A stretch of 64,000 nucleotides of DNA from Gammaproteobacteria bacterium (GTDB lineage: Bacteria > Pseudomonadota > Gammaproteobacteria > GCA-002705445 > GCA-002716945). The stretch lies in contig PBCF01000003.1 in assembly GCA_002716945.1 (NCBI GenBank), forward strand, positions 1 to 64,000. Direction: 5' to 3'. The notes under the pieces are model-generated. The model had not been told where the DNA came from, made no database searches, and saw nothing but the letters and a program-made list of their open reading frames with translations. The translations under genes and the position numbers were made by a program. Below, one piece after another: positions 25,865 through 36,341 of the stretch (position 1 is the stretch's first letter; each line of letters opens with the position of its first letter).

Positions 25865-27762
25865 TTCTTAGCAACCTCACTGGCTTGTTTGAAATATTTA
25901 TTAATTATATCTCTAGCAATAGGTGCTGCAACAGAAGAACCTCCGCCACCATTTTCAACTATTACAGATACAACTATTTCTGGATTTTCATAAGGGGCAA
26001 AACTAATAAATAATGCATGGTCTTGGAGTTCTTTAGCGCCTAATTTTCCTTTATCAAGCGAATAAACTTGTGCCGTACCAGTCTTACCAGCTATTTCAAT
26101 ATTTTTGACTTTATTTAAATGCGCTGCTGTTCCAACGCCAGATTGGTTTACAACTCTCCACATGGCTCTATTAACAACATCTAAATTTTCTAATTCCATA
26201 GGAACCGAAATTCTATTCTGATCATAATTATAGTTATTAATTTGATCTGTTATTATGTTGTGACTTCTCAAAAACAAGTGAGGGACAAATGTCTCACCTT
26301 TCCCAGCCAAAATAGATGTTGCAACAGCTAATTGAATAGGTGTTGTTAACATATAACCTTGTCCAATACCAATATTAAGTGTCTCACCTGGATACCAAGG
26401 CAATTGTTTGGTTTTTCTTTTCCAATCACGATCTGGCATTAATCCTGATGATTCGCTATATAAATCGATATATGTCTTTCTACCAAATCCATATTTGGGT
26501 AATTTGGTACTCAACATATCTATACCAGTAACTTCAGCAAGTCTATAAAAAAATACATCACATGATTGTGTAATCGAATATGCCAAATCCGAATCTCCAT
26601 GTCCTTCTTTTTTCCAACATTTGAATGGTCTTTTGTGATTCTTTAATTTATATTTACCACCACAAAATACTGATGTTGTTTTTGTAAAAATATTTTCATC
26701 TAATGCTATTAGCCCAACAAATGGTTTGATAGTTGAGCCTGGTGGATATAAACCTGCAATAGAACGATTGATTAAAGGTTTATCTTTCCGGCTTATTAAT
26801 TTTTTATAATCTTTGGTTGTAAGTTTCTTTGTGAACAGATTTGTGTCATACCCTGGTGCACTAACCATTGCCAATATATCTCCATTATTTGGATTCATTA
26901 CTATTACAGAGCCTGCTTTATCTTTCATTTGTTCGTAAGCATAAATTTGTAAGTCTAAATCAATGGTAAGATGAATATCTAAGCCACGTTCTGGATCGGA
27001 TTTATCTATTATTCGTACAACTTCACCTTGAGCATTTGTTTCTAATCTTTCATAGCCAGGCTTTCCTACTAATAAATTTTGATAAAATTTCTCCACACCA
27101 AGTTTGCCAACTTCCGTCATTCCTTCTCGGATATCTATGACACCAGATTCAATATCACTTTCAGATAACTTTGCAATATACCCTACAACATGTGCAAGAG
27201 CTTCTGGATGATTATAAATTCTCTTTGATACTGGTGTTATCTCTAACTCTGGAACAATATGTTGATCAACCGAGATTTGAGAAAATTCCTTTAGAGATAT
27301 ATTTTCCGTAATAACAACATCTTTAAGTCTTCTATTTTTAAATTGTTTTTTTATAATTTCCATTTTCTCATTCGAAAGTTTTAATAATTTTTGAATATTT
27401 TTATAAAATAAGTCGATATCATTTACTCTCTCTTTTTTAACTATCAAATCGAAAGTATTATAATTCTCTGCAAGAGTCTTGCCATGGCGATCTAGAATCA
27501 ACCCCCTAAATGCTTGGATTGGTCTTATTTTGATTCTATTATCTTCGGCTTTCACTAGATAATATTCATGTTCTGAAACTTGTAGCTGATACAGTTTAGA
27601 TATATATGTTCCAAACACAAAAATTACTAAAACAATAGCAATTATTACTCTGCTACTGTGTGATTTTCTTTCTTCATCAGAATCGCTCATCCTATCCCAA
27701 CCATATTTTTCTTCTATATTGAGCCTTTTTCTGATAGAGTCTTTTCGAGCTTTAGTACTCAT
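25861..27762 (-). CDS. mrdA: Penicillin-binding protein 2
   Basis: The transpeptidase partner of RodA, 633 residues. An N-terminal membrane anchor (about 36-60, VIIAIVLVIFVFGTYI) precedes the dimerisation domain. The transpeptidase domain has SxxK (PPGSTIKPFVGL), SxD (ITQSCDVFFYRLA) and KTG (GKTGTAQVY). It is first in the elongation cluster, divergent from hppA with 56 bases between starts. Confidence 0.95.
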   Translation of the reverse strand: MSTKARKDSIRKRLNIEEKYGWDRMSDSDEERKSHSSRVIIAIVLVIFVFGTYISKLYQLQVSEHEYYLVKAEDNRIKIRPIQAFRGLILDRHGKTLAENYNTFDLIVKKERVNDIDLFYKNIQKLLKLSNEKMEIIKKQFKNRRLKDVVITENISLKEFSQISVDQHIVPELEITPVSKRIYNHPEALAHVVGYIAKLSESDIESGVIDIREGMTEVGKLGVEKFYQNLLVGKPGYERLETNAQGEVVRIIDKSDPERGLDIHLTIDLDLQIYAYEQMKDKAGSVIVMNPNNGDILAMVSAPGYDTNLFTKKLTTKDYKKLISRKDKPLINRSIAGLYPPGSTIKPFVGLIALDENIFTKTTSVFCGGKYKLKNHKRPFKCWKKEGHGDSDLAYSITQSCDVFFYRLAEVTGIDMLSTKLPKYGFGRKTYIDLYSESSGLMPDRDWKRKTKQLPWYPGETLNIGIGQGYMLTTPIQLAVATSILAGKGETFVPHLFLRSHNIITDQINNYNYDQNRISVPMELENLDVVNRAMWRVVNQSGVGTAAHLNKVKNIEIAGKTGTAQVYSLDKGKLGAKELQDHALFISFAPYENPEIVVSVIVENGGGGSSVAAPIARDIINKYFKQASEVAKK

Positions 27763-27818
27763 CTGTCTAATTATATGTAGACTTCTGTTAAAAAAATATA
27801 AAAAATGGAGAAAATTAT

Positions 27819-29858
27819 ATGATTACAATCAATTTCAGCTTTATACCAATATTATTAGGCATATCAGGGCTTATAGCCGCATTTGCATTATATAGATATA
27901 TTCTTAGTTTCCCGACTGGAGAAGGTAAAATTCTCGAAATTTCAGAAGAAATACATCTAGGGGCTATGTCATTTATTAAAAAAGAATATTCAATACTGTT
28001 TTTATTTGCATTGGTTCTAATTTTTGGAATTTATTATGGTTTAGGTTTTGATAGTACAATTGCATTCATTGTTGGGGCTTTAACATCATCGCTAGCAGGT
28101 TTTATTGGAATGTATACTTCTACTAAAGCTAATGTTAGAGCTACAAATGCCGCACATACAGAAGGAATGAACAGAAGTTTAACTGTTGCATTTTTTGGTG
28201 GATCCATAATGGGATTGACCGTTGCAGCAATGGGATTAGTAGGTTTAGGAATATTATATTTTTTATATGGCCAAAATCCAGCTACAGCATCTGTAATTCA
28301 TGGATTTGGAATGGGGGCGTCGACAGTTGCTTTGTTCTCAAGAGTAGGTGGAGGAATATTTACTAAATGTGCAGATGTAGGTGCTGATTTAGTTGGAAAA
28401 GTTGAAGCAGGAATCCCTGAAGATGATCCTAGAAATCCTGGAGTGATTGCTGATAACGTAGGTGATAATGTTGGGGATGTTGCTGGAATGGGTTCAGATA
28501 TCTTTGAATCATATTGTGGTTCAATAATTGCCTCAATAGCTATAGCTTCGACACTGAATATAGTTTTAGTTGAACAGTTAGGTTTGAGATCTAATTTAAT
28601 GTTTCTTCCTTTGGCTTTGGCTTCGATTGGAATTGTTTGTTCTTTATTAGGAATTCTTTTAGTAAAAATCTTATCAGATTCATCGTCAAGTAATGTAAAT
28701 GTCAGCACTGCATTAAGAAGTGGAACATTTGCAGCTTCTATTGTCTTCATATTAGCAGCATATTTTATAATAAGTTTTCTTAATTTGAATTCTGATTTGT
28801 GGGTTGCAGTTTTAGCCGGTTCTGTTGGAGGGGTTATTATAGGACTTACAACAGAATTTTATACAGGCGGTGAACCAGTCAGAAAAATTGCAAATCAAGG
28901 TAAAACTGGTCCTGCAACTATAATCACTACTGGATTATCCGTAGGAATGGAATCAGTAGTGATCCCTATACTATCAATTGTAAGCATTATATTTATTTCG
29001 AATATTTTTGCTGGTTTATATGGGGTTGCAATTGCAGCAGTAGGTATGCTTGCAACGGTAGGAATAACCATGGCTATAGACGCATATGGTCCAGTTGCAG
29101 ATAATGCTGGGGGTATAGCAGAAATGGCTGGGTTAGGCGAAGAAACTAGAAAAATTACGGATAGTCTAGATCAAGTAGGCAATACAACTGCAGCAATTGG
29201 TAAAGGTTTTGCAATTGGCGCAGCAGCATTAGCAGCATTAGCTATAATTACAGCATTTATAGAAGAAGTGAATCATACCAGAATGGAACAAGGCAGAGAA
29301 GCTGTGGAACTACTTCTTACAAATACAAATGTTTTAATAGGATTATTTTTAGGCGGAATGATTCCATATTTAGTTGGTTCTTTAACTATTAAAGCTGTAG
29401 GAGATGCAGCTTATGAGATGATTAATGAAATAAGAAGACAATTTAAAGAAATTCCGGGACTATTAGAAGGTACCGGTAAACCAGACAATAGTCGTTGCGT
29501 TGAAATTGCAACGGCAGCAGCCATTAAGAGAATGGTATTACCTGGAGCGATTGCAGTATTCTCACCTGTCATTATTGGTTTTGGTTTTGGTGCAGAAATG
29601 CTTGGTGGTCTTTTGGGTGGCGGTTTAATAAGTTGTGTTTTATTGGCATTAACAATGTCTAATGCTGGTGGTGCGTGGGATAACGCAAAAAAATTTATTG
29701 AACAAGGTAATCTAGGCGGCAAGGGATCTGAAACCCATAAAGCTGCTGTTGTAGGTGACACTGTTGGCGATCCGTTAAAAGATACATCTGGGCCATCAAT
29801 GAATATATTGATAAATGTAATGGCTATAGTAAGTCTTGTTATAGCGCCTTTGTTATAA
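27819..29858 (+). CDS. hppA: Membrane-bound ion-translocating pyrophosphatase
   Basis: Couples pyrophosphate hydrolysis to H+ or Na+ transport. The 679-residue protein is almost wholly membrane-embedded. It has the substrate motifs [31 protein letters not shown] and TEFYTGG, plus C-terminal DNAKKFIE and [15 protein letters not shown]. In [19 protein letters not shown] the Ala after GNTT (AA rather than K) marks the K+-dependent class, which includes both proton and sodium pumps, so the ion is undecided. It probably conserves energy from biosynthetic pyrophosphate. adk follows 23 bases downstream. Confidence 0.94.
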   Translation: MITINFSFIPILLGISGLIAAFALYRYILSFPTGEGKILEISEEIHLGAMSFIKKEYSILFLFALVLIFGIYYGLGFDSTIAFIVGALTSSLAGFIGMYTSTKANVRATNAAHTEGMNRSLTVAFFGGSIMGLTVAAMGLVGLGILYFLYGQNPATASVIHGFGMGASTVALFSRVGGGIFTKCADVGADLVGKVEAGIPEDDPRNPGVIADNVGDNVGDVAGMGSDIFESYCGSIIASIAIASTLNIVLVEQLGLRSNLMFLPLALASIGIVCSLLGILLVKILSDSSSSNVNVSTALRSGTFAASIVFILAAYFIISFLNLNSDLWVAVLAGSVGGVIIGLTTEFYTGGEPVRKIANQGKTGPATIITTGLSVGMESVVIPILSIVSIIFISNIFAGLYGVAIAAVGMLATVGITMAIDAYGPVADNAGGIAEMAGLGEETRKITDSLDQVGNTTAAIGKGFAIGAAALAALAIITAFIEEVNHTRMEQGREAVELLLTNTNVLIGLFLGGMIPYLVGSLTIKAVGDAAYEMINEIRRQFKEIPGLLEGTGKPDNSRCVEIATAAAIKRMVLPGAIAVFSPVIIGFGFGAEMLGGLLGGGLISCVLLALTMSNAGGAWDNAKKFIEQGNLGGKGSETHKAAVVGDTVGDPLKDTSGPSMNILINVMAIVSLVIAPLL

Positions 29859-29880
29859 ATTATTATAGGAGTAAACATTT

Positions 29881-30519
29881 GTGAACATTTTATTTCTAGG
29901 CGCACCCGGTTGCGGGAAAGGTACTCAGTCAAAAATGCTTATTAAAGAATATGGTATTCCGCAAATTTCAACAGGTGATTTATTGCGCTCAGAAATTTCA
30001 TCTAAATCTGAACTTGGAAACCAATTAAAAGATATTATATCTCAAGGTAAATTTGTAAATGATGAAATAGTCTTAGAATTAGTCTCTAAAAAAATTAATT
30101 CACCAGAATGTAAAAAGGGGTTTATATTAGATGGTTTTCCTCGTAATTTATCTCAAGCAAAAAGCTTAGATAAGTTACTTAATACAATTAATATACAAAT
30201 TAAATATGTATTCTTTATTGATGTACCATCAGAACTTCTGATTAAAAGGTGTGTAGGAAGAATTACTTGTGACACATGCGGCAGAATTGAAAATGAATAT
30301 TTTTCAGATTTTAAAGAAGGTGATAAATGCGGTGATGGTGTATTTGTTAAAAGAGCCGATGACAATGAGAAAACCGTAACAAATAGATTAAAAGTATATA
30401 CAGAACAAACTGAACCAATAATTGATTACTACAAAGAAAAAAATATTCTACATACTATTATTGGTGGCGAGGGCCCCGCTACAGAATTAACAAATCAAAT
30501 ATTTGATATACTAAGTTGA
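29881..30519 (+). CDS. adk: Adenylate kinase
   Basis: Interconverts 2 ADP with ATP and AMP. The P-loop is [35 protein letters not shown] and KRCVGRITC follow. The LID contains CDTCG and CGDG, a Cys3-Asp-type zinc site absent from E. coli Adk but known in Gram-positive types. The start is GTG with an AGGAG-like site upstream. Its position after hppA suggests a shared transcript; both act on adenylate/pyrophosphate balance. Confidence 0.95.
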   Translation: MNILFLGAPGCGKGTQSKMLIKEYGIPQISTGDLLRSEISSKSELGNQLKDIISQGKFVNDEIVLELVSKKINSPECKKGFILDGFPRNLSQAKSLDKLLNTINIQIKYVFFIDVPSELLIKRCVGRITCDTCGRIENEYFSDFKEGDKCGDGVFVKRADDNEKTVTNRLKVYTEQTEPIIDYYKEKNILHTIIGGEGPATELTNQIFDILS

Positions 30520-30610
30520 TTAAAACGCCTATTTATAAAAAAACATAACCTCTCATCACAAATTAAGTGATATAATTGTTTTCGATAATATTAGGGGTTT
30601 TCAGATTTTT

Positions 30611-33352
30611 ATGAAAAATAAATTTTTAGTATTCTTAACATTATTTTTTGTATCTAATCCTGTTTATTCAGGATGGATACCTGATGAGTGGTTTCCAGAT
30701 GATTTGATACCTGATATTAGTATACCCCAACAACCTGTAATGAAAATCCTGGAAGGTGACATTGACATCCTTCCTAAGACATATAGGATACCTATAGATC
30801 AAGGATTATTGTTGGATCAAAAAAAACTTAATCAATTACAACCCGGACTAACAAGAGAACAGGTTGAATTCCTTTTAGGCACGCCAACATTCATAGATCC
30901 TTTCCACTATGATAGATGGGATTATATATATTATTCAGTTGAAAAAAATAAAGTAAAAAAAACAAAAAGATTAATAGTTTATTTTAAAAATGAAATAGTT
31001 TATTCAATACATGATCAAAAAAAGGTGGTAAGACAACAAGGATTGAAGTCGGATGCAGTATTTGCTGATGCTCCAGTAATTGAAAAAATTCCAGTCAAAA
31101 AAAATCTTTCAGTGCCTGAAATTGTAATAGCCAGAAGAGAAGATTACCTGTCCTATAAAAAAACAAAAGGTCTCCCTGTTTGTATTGATAACGAAATAGA
31201 GACATATGAATCAGAAAGAACTTTGGTTAACGCAGACGAAGACACATTAGAAATAAGATCAGATAAACAGAGTCAAGATGATCAAGGTATTTATTATGCA
31301 TCAGGAAAAGTACAAATAGAACGTGCAGATGATTTAATAAAGTCTGAAGAGGCGGAGTACGATTCTGAAACAGGAATATTAACAGCAAAAGAGAATGTTA
31401 CATATCTAAATAAAGATATCACAATTAAGGCTTTACAAGGTGGTTATAATAGTCAAACGAACACAGTCAATTTTAATAAAGCAACTTATAGTTTTGTCTC
31501 TCAAGATAGACCAGGAACCGGAAAATCTAATGATATTTTTGTGGATGAAAAAGAAGTAATTCATTTGACTCCTTCAACTTACACAACATGTAATATAAAT
31601 GATCCAGATTGGGAGCTGAGTTCTTCAAAAACTGAACTCTATAGAGATATAGATAGAGGGCATGCATATAATTTGGTTCTCAAATATAAAGACTTACCTA
31701 TTCTTTATACACCTTTTCTTAGTTTTCCATTGACGGATCAAAGACAAACAGGATTCTTGTTTCCAAGAATTGGTAATTCTAAAGAAAGTGGAGTAGTACT
31801 CTCGTCCCCATATTATTTTAATCTGGCACCTAATTATGATTTAACTTTCATACCTACTAATTATTCTGGTAGAGGTCAAATGTATGAAATACAAACTAGA
31901 CATAAATCTATATACAGTGATACTGAGATACAATTAGCTACACTTAAAGATGATGATATTAAAAGAGATGACAGGCATGCCTTTTTTATAAAAGACAATA
32001 GAGTTTTTTTAAATACTATGAAGTTAGAAAATAATTCATGGGATGGAACTAGAATAACTTCTAAAATTGATGTAGGTGGTGTATCTGATAAAAAATATTT
32101 TGATGATTTTAGTAGTTCTGTGGCCGGCATAGGGAGATCTCACATTTTAAGAGAAATGAGACTAGCAAGAACAGATAGAGGAAAATTTGGTGAATTAAAT
32201 ATGGAGTTACTCACCCAATCTTACCAAGTTGCAAAGGAAGGGCTAAATGAACAATATAAAACTTTACCTAAATTTACTGTCAACTATCAATCGTTGAAAA
32301 AAAATTATGATTTTGGATATAACTTTGAAGGTGAATATGCAACATTTGATCACACTCTTCCAACAGAATCTGAAGGATCTAGATATACTATATATCCATC
32401 AGTTGAATATTTAATTAATGAACCAGGTTGGATGATCAAACCTAAAGTGGGATTTAAATATACAAAATATGAATTATCTAATGCTGAGCCTGAGGCAAGA
32501 ACAAGAAGTACAGCTATCGCAAGTTTATACGGAAAAATGGTTTTAGAAAAAAGGATTAAGAATAATATACTACAAACTCTTGAGCCTCAATTATATCTTC
32601 TTTACATACCAGTAGGGCAACAAGATGATATCCCGTTATTTGATACAGGTTTGAATGATTTTAAATATACATTATTTAGTGAGAATAAATTTTATGGCGA
32701 AGATAGACTAAATGATGCTAAACAAATAACTTTAGCTCTGACATCTAGAATGATAAATGCATCAACTGGGGTAGAAATGATTAATGGAACTATTGGCCAA
32801 ATCTTCTATTTCGACGATCGCGATGTTCATTTGACGGCAGATACTAAAGAACATTCTGACTCCTCAAATATTCTTGGTATCGTCAACGCTAGATTATCTG
32901 ATAATTGGAGATTATCGGCTGAATCGATATTCAATCCTCATGCTGGATATGGTGAAAAAAATGCTGTCCGAGTTATGTATAAAGATAAAAGCCTTGGAGC
33001 TCAACGTATATTCAATGCTAGCTACAGATTCAATAGAGGATCTCAAGAAGAAATTGATTTATCTGGAGTAGTTCCTATAAATAATAGACTATCTTTTATA
33101 GGTAAATATAATTACTCATTCAATAATGAGAGAAGTAATACAGAAGATTTATTAGAATCTATGATGGGATTTGAATATGAAAGTTGTTGTTATGGTTTTA
33201 AATTCGTAGTGAGAGATTACTGGGATGGAAATAAATCTGCCAACGCCATATATTTTGAATTCTTACCTAAGGGTTTAGCTACTTCTAATAATCAGACCTC
33301 ACAATTATTGAAGAGAGGGATACTTGGATACCAAGATGTGTATGATTACTAG
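30611..33352 (+). CDS. lptD: LptD with N-terminal BamE domain (fusion)
   Basis: A 913-residue outer-membrane protein. After a signal peptide (cleaved near VYSG) residues about 55-135 match BamE/SmpA: PIDQGLLLDQKKLNQL, then PGLTREQVEFLLGTP and DPFHYDRWDYIYYS. There is no lipobox Cys. A linker leads to LptD: the LptA-like domain (about 205-320) and the barrel. The four LptD cysteines that form its interdomain disulfides are present (191, 327, 859, 860). LptD inserts LPS into the outer membrane; BamE is normally a separate lipoprotein of the BAM complex. It heads the lptD-surA-pdxA-rsmA operon and overlaps surA. The frame is uninterrupted. Confidence 0.92.
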   Translation: MKNKFLVFLTLFFVSNPVYSGWIPDEWFPDDLIPDISIPQQPVMKILEGDIDILPKTYRIPIDQGLLLDQKKLNQLQPGLTREQVEFLLGTPTFIDPFHYDRWDYIYYSVEKNKVKKTKRLIVYFKNEIVYSIHDQKKVVRQQGLKSDAVFADAPVIEKIPVKKNLSVPEIVIARREDYLSYKKTKGLPVCIDNEIETYESERTLVNADEDTLEIRSDKQSQDDQGIYYASGKVQIERADDLIKSEEAEYDSETGILTAKENVTYLNKDITIKALQGGYNSQTNTVNFNKATYSFVSQDRPGTGKSNDIFVDEKEVIHLTPSTYTTCNINDPDWELSSSKTELYRDIDRGHAYNLVLKYKDLPILYTPFLSFPLTDQRQTGFLFPRIGNSKESGVVLSSPYYFNLAPNYDLTFIPTNYSGRGQMYEIQTRHKSIYSDTEIQLATLKDDDIKRDDRHAFFIKDNRVFLNTMKLENNSWDGTRITSKIDVGGVSDKKYFDDFSSSVAGIGRSHILREMRLARTDRGKFGELNMELLTQSYQVAKEGLNEQYKTLPKFTVNYQSLKKNYDFGYNFEGEYATFDHTLPTESEGSRYTIYPSVEYLINEPGWMIKPKVGFKYTKYELSNAEPEARTRSTAIASLYGKMVLEKRIKNNILQTLEPQLYLLYIPVGQQDDIPLFDTGLNDFKYTLFSENKFYGEDRLNDAKQITLALTSRMINASTGVEMINGTIGQIFYFDDRDVHLTADTKEHSDSSNILGIVNARLSDNWRLSAESIFNPHAGYGEKNAVRVMYKDKSLGAQRIFNASYRFNRGSQEEIDLSGVVPINNRLSFIGKYNYSFNNERSNTEDLLESMMGFEYESCCYGFKFVVRDYWDGNKSANAIYFEFLPKGLATSNNQTSQLLKRGILGYQDVYDY

Positions 33353-34622
33353 AAAGTTTTATTTATATGTCAGCTTTGCGTCATTAATACTAATAAATAT
33401 TTGTAGTATTAATGTTTCATATTCAGCAGAAATTAAAGATAGAGTGGTTGCGATTGTAAATGATGGCGTCATTCTAGAATCAGAATTAATTGAAGAAATC
33501 AAAAATATCTCTAAAGGACCTAAAATTAATGAGTACTCTAATTTAAATGATGAACAACTAATAAAAAAAGTTTTAGATAAACTTATTTTGAATAATTTAC
33601 TCATTCAAGCAACAAAAAGATTTGGTATTAATGTTTCAGATATCGTTCTAGAAAGAGGTCTAAGACAGATTGCGCAAAACGAAAATGTCCCTTTACCTAA
33701 ATTAAGAGAAGTTATCACTTCTAAAGGGCTCGAATATTCTAAATATATTGAAATAGTCAGAAATAAAATGGCAGTGGATGAATTATTTAGAACACAATTT
33801 TACTCAAGAGTATATGTAACTACAGGCGAAATTGATAATTATATCAAAAATCAAATGTCTGATTATGATAAACAGATTAAATATGATTTGACTGAATTAG
33901 TTATTATAGATGAAGACAAAAAATTAAGTCAAAAAGTTATTGATAATATTTATTTAGAACTAGAAACATTAAATTTCATTGAAATAAAAAAAACTAATAC
34001 AAATTTAAATATTGAAATAAATGAATTAGGTCAAAATACAGTTGATATATTACCTGATGTTTTTGTAAAAGCTCTGAAAAAAATTTCCAAAGGCAAATTA
34101 AGTGAAATCATATCAAGTCCAAGAGGTTACCATATCCTTAGACTAAATAATATTTCTAATGATTCACAAGTTTTTGTTACCGAATATAAAGTTAGACATA
34201 TACTTATGGTAACTGATGTTATGACATCAGAAGAGGTTATAAAAAATCAACTGCTGAAAATAAAAAATGAGTCTGAAAATATAGATGATTTTATTTTAAA
34301 AGCTAAACAATTTTCTTCTGATAAAGCTTCTGGTTTTAAAGGAGGTGATATTGGTTGGGTTCGCAAAGAATCCGTAGTTCCAGAATTCTCAAAAGTTATG
34401 ATTAAAACTCCAATAGATACGATTAGTGATCCGTTTAAGACTCAGTATGGTTGGCATATTCTGTTTACAGAAAATATCAGAACTATTGATGATACAGATG
34501 CACGTCTAAGAAAAAAAGCTGAACTTGAAGTTAAAAGAATTAAAGCTGATAGACAAAAAAATGAATGGATTGCAAAATTAAAAGATCAAGCATATATAGA
34601 AATCAAGGACATACAGTATTGA
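33336..34622 (+). CDS. surA: Periplasmic chaperone/peptidyl-prolyl isomerase SurA
   Basis: Escorts outer-membrane proteins through the periplasm. It has a signal peptide (ending YSAEI), the N-terminal chaperone domain (VVAIVNDGVILESELIEEI), a first parvulin domain that is poorly conserved, and a second standard one (YKVRHILMV, GGDIGWVRKES, TQYGWHILF). ATG 33336 or 33342 lies inside the end of lptD, so translation is probably coupled. LptD is a known SurA client, and the operon is conserved in gammaproteobacteria. Confidence 0.94.
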   Translation: MCMITRKFYLYVSFASLILINICSINVSYSAEIKDRVVAIVNDGVILESELIEEIKNISKGPKINEYSNLNDEQLIKKVLDKLILNNLLIQATKRFGINVSDIVLERGLRQIAQNENVPLPKLREVITSKGLEYSKYIEIVRNKMAVDELFRTQFYSRVYVTTGEIDNYIKNQMSDYDKQIKYDLTELVIIDEDKKLSQKVIDNIYLELETLNFIEIKKTNTNLNIEINELGQNTVDILPDVFVKALKKISKGKLSEIISSPRGYHILRLNNISNDSQVFVTEYKVRHILMVTDVMTSEEVIKNQLLKIKNESENIDDFILKAKQFSSDKASGFKGGDIGWVRKESVVPEFSKVMIKTPIDTISDPFKTQYGWHILFTENIRTIDDTDARLRKKAELEVKRIKADRQKNEWIAKLKDQAYIEIKDIQY

Positions 34623-35593
34623 ACAAAATTGCAATAACTCTAGGGGAGCCTGCTGGTATTGGTCCAGATTTAGGTGTTTTATTGTCCCAAAAAACTTTAA
34701 AAAAGAATCACATCATTGTAACTGATCCTAGATTATTAATCGCTAGTGCAAAAAAATTAAAAAAAAAGATTAATATTAATATTCTGAAAGATATTAATGA
34801 TAAAACAATATCTGGGAATAATATTTTAAATATATTACCAGTCAAATTAAATACAAAAAATATACCTGGCACTATGAATCCTAAAAATTCTGAATTTGTT
34901 ATAAATACAATTAAAAAGGCAGCAACATTATGTATGAATAATCAGGTAAAAGCGATGGTAACAGGGCCAATAAGCAAATCTGTTTTAAATGATGGTGGAT
35001 ATAAAATTTCTGGACATACAGAGTTTTTGGCAAATTTATGCAATTCTAAATCAGTTATGTTATTGATGAACAAAAAAATTAAAATTGCTTTACATACTAT
35101 TCATATACCGTTGAAAGAAGTACATAAACAAATAAAAAAAAATAAAATAATTCACACAGTTACAATTGTTAATAATGACATCATAAAAAAATTTGGCATA
35201 AAAAAACCTAAAATCTTAATAACAGGATTAAATCCTCATGCGGGTGAAAATGGATTATTAGGTAAAGAGGAATTAAATGAACTAATTCCAGCAGTACGTG
35301 AACTTAGAAAAAGAAATATTTTAATTGATGGTCCGTGTCCTGCTGATACGGCATTCATTAGAAAAAATATAGATTTTTATGATGTCTTTATTACTATGTT
35401 TCATGATCAAGGGCTTCCTGTCATAAAATTTGATAATTTTAAAAAAACTGTAAATATTACATTAGGATTACCAATAAATAGAATTTCAGTAGATCATGGA
35501 ACTGCTTTAGAATTAGTAGGTACAGGAAATATTGATATATCTAGTTTTAGAGAAGCATTAAGAATTGCAAAGTCATTAAATGATTCAACTTAA
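34619..35593 (+). CDS. pdxA: 4-hydroxythreonine-4-phosphate dehydrogenase
   Basis: A pyridoxal phosphate biosynthesis enzyme. Motifs are ITLGEPAGIGPDLG at the N-terminus, the metal-binding His residues in SGHTEFLANL and GLNPHAGENGLLG, and FHDQGLPVIKF. The probable start is TTG 34619: family homology starts exactly there, AAGGA lies nine bases upstream, and it overlaps the surA stop as TTGA. The frame extends to 34565 inside surA without homology. The resulting 324 residues is normal. Confidence 0.94.
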   Translation: MNKIAITLGEPAGIGPDLGVLLSQKTLKKNHIIVTDPRLLIASAKKLKKKININILKDINDKTISGNNILNILPVKLNTKNIPGTMNPKNSEFVINTIKKAATLCMNNQVKAMVTGPISKSVLNDGGYKISGHTEFLANLCNSKSVMLLMNKKIKIALHTIHIPLKEVHKQIKKNKIIHTVTIVNNDIIKKFGIKKPKILITGLNPHAGENGLLGKEELNELIPAVRELRKRNILIDGPCPADTAFIRKNIDFYDVFITMFHDQGLPVIKFDNFKKTVNITLGLPINRISVDHGTALELVGTGNIDISSFREALRIAKSLNDST

Positions 35594-36341
35594 AAAAAGA
35601 CTGGGACAACATTTTTTACATGATAAAAATATTATTAATAAAATATTAAAGCATGTAAAACCAGAAAAAAATCAACATTTTCTGGAAATTGGTCCAGGTA
35701 ATGGAATTCTATCTAAACCTCTATACAATAAAATCAAATCATTAATTCTAATAGAAAAAGACAAAAAATTAATACCAATCTTAGATCAAGTGTTCTACAA
35801 CCAAAAAAATATAAATATATATAACAAGGATATATTGAAATATAATTTTGAAAATATTAGTAAGAAAATTAGAATTATAGGCAATCTTCCATACAATATT
35901 TCTACTGAGATTTTATTCAAAATATTGAATATCTCTGAAAAAATTATTGACGTACATTTTATGTTACAAAAAGAAGTAGTTGATAGAATAATCGCAAAAC
36001 CTAACAGTAAAATATATGGGAGGTTATCCGTGATGTGTCAAGTTTATTTTAATATAGAAAAATTATTCGAAATCTCTCCAAATGTTTTTTATCCTAAACC
36101 CAAAGTTCAGTCAGCATATATCAAGATGATTCCCTATCAAACTAGATTTCATAATAATAAACATGAAAAAATGTTTTATGATATTGTAAAAACAACGTTC
36201 GAATCTAGAAGAAAAATGATAAAATCTACACTAAAAGACAAAATGGATTTAAAAATTTTAGAAAAATTAAATATCAACCCAAATCAAAGGCCTGAAAAGA
36301 TATCTGTAGATGATTTTTTAAATATTTCAAAAGCATTATGA
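35580..36341 (+). CDS. rsmA: 16S rRNA dimethyladenosine transferase RsmA/KsgA
   Basis: Dimethylates two adjacent adenines near the 3' end of 16S rRNA. Motifs are KKRLGQHFLHDKNI, the SAM-binding FLEIGPGNGILS, the catalytic NLPYNISTEILFK, and FYPKPKVQSAYIK. At 253 residues it is standard. It starts within the last codons of pdxA. In E. coli apaG-apaH would follow; here a methyltransferase-family membrane protein takes their place. Confidence 0.95.
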   Translation: MIQLKKRLGQHFLHDKNIINKILKHVKPEKNQHFLEIGPGNGILSKPLYNKIKSLILIEKDKKLIPILDQVFYNQKNINIYNKDILKYNFENISKKIRIIGNLPYNISTEILFKILNISEKIIDVHFMLQKEVVDRIIAKPNSKIYGRLSVMCQVYFNIEKLFEISPNVFYPKPKVQSAYIKMIPYQTRFHNNKHEKMFYDIVKTTFESRRKMIKSTLKDKMDLKILEKLNINPNQRPEKISVDDFLNISKAL

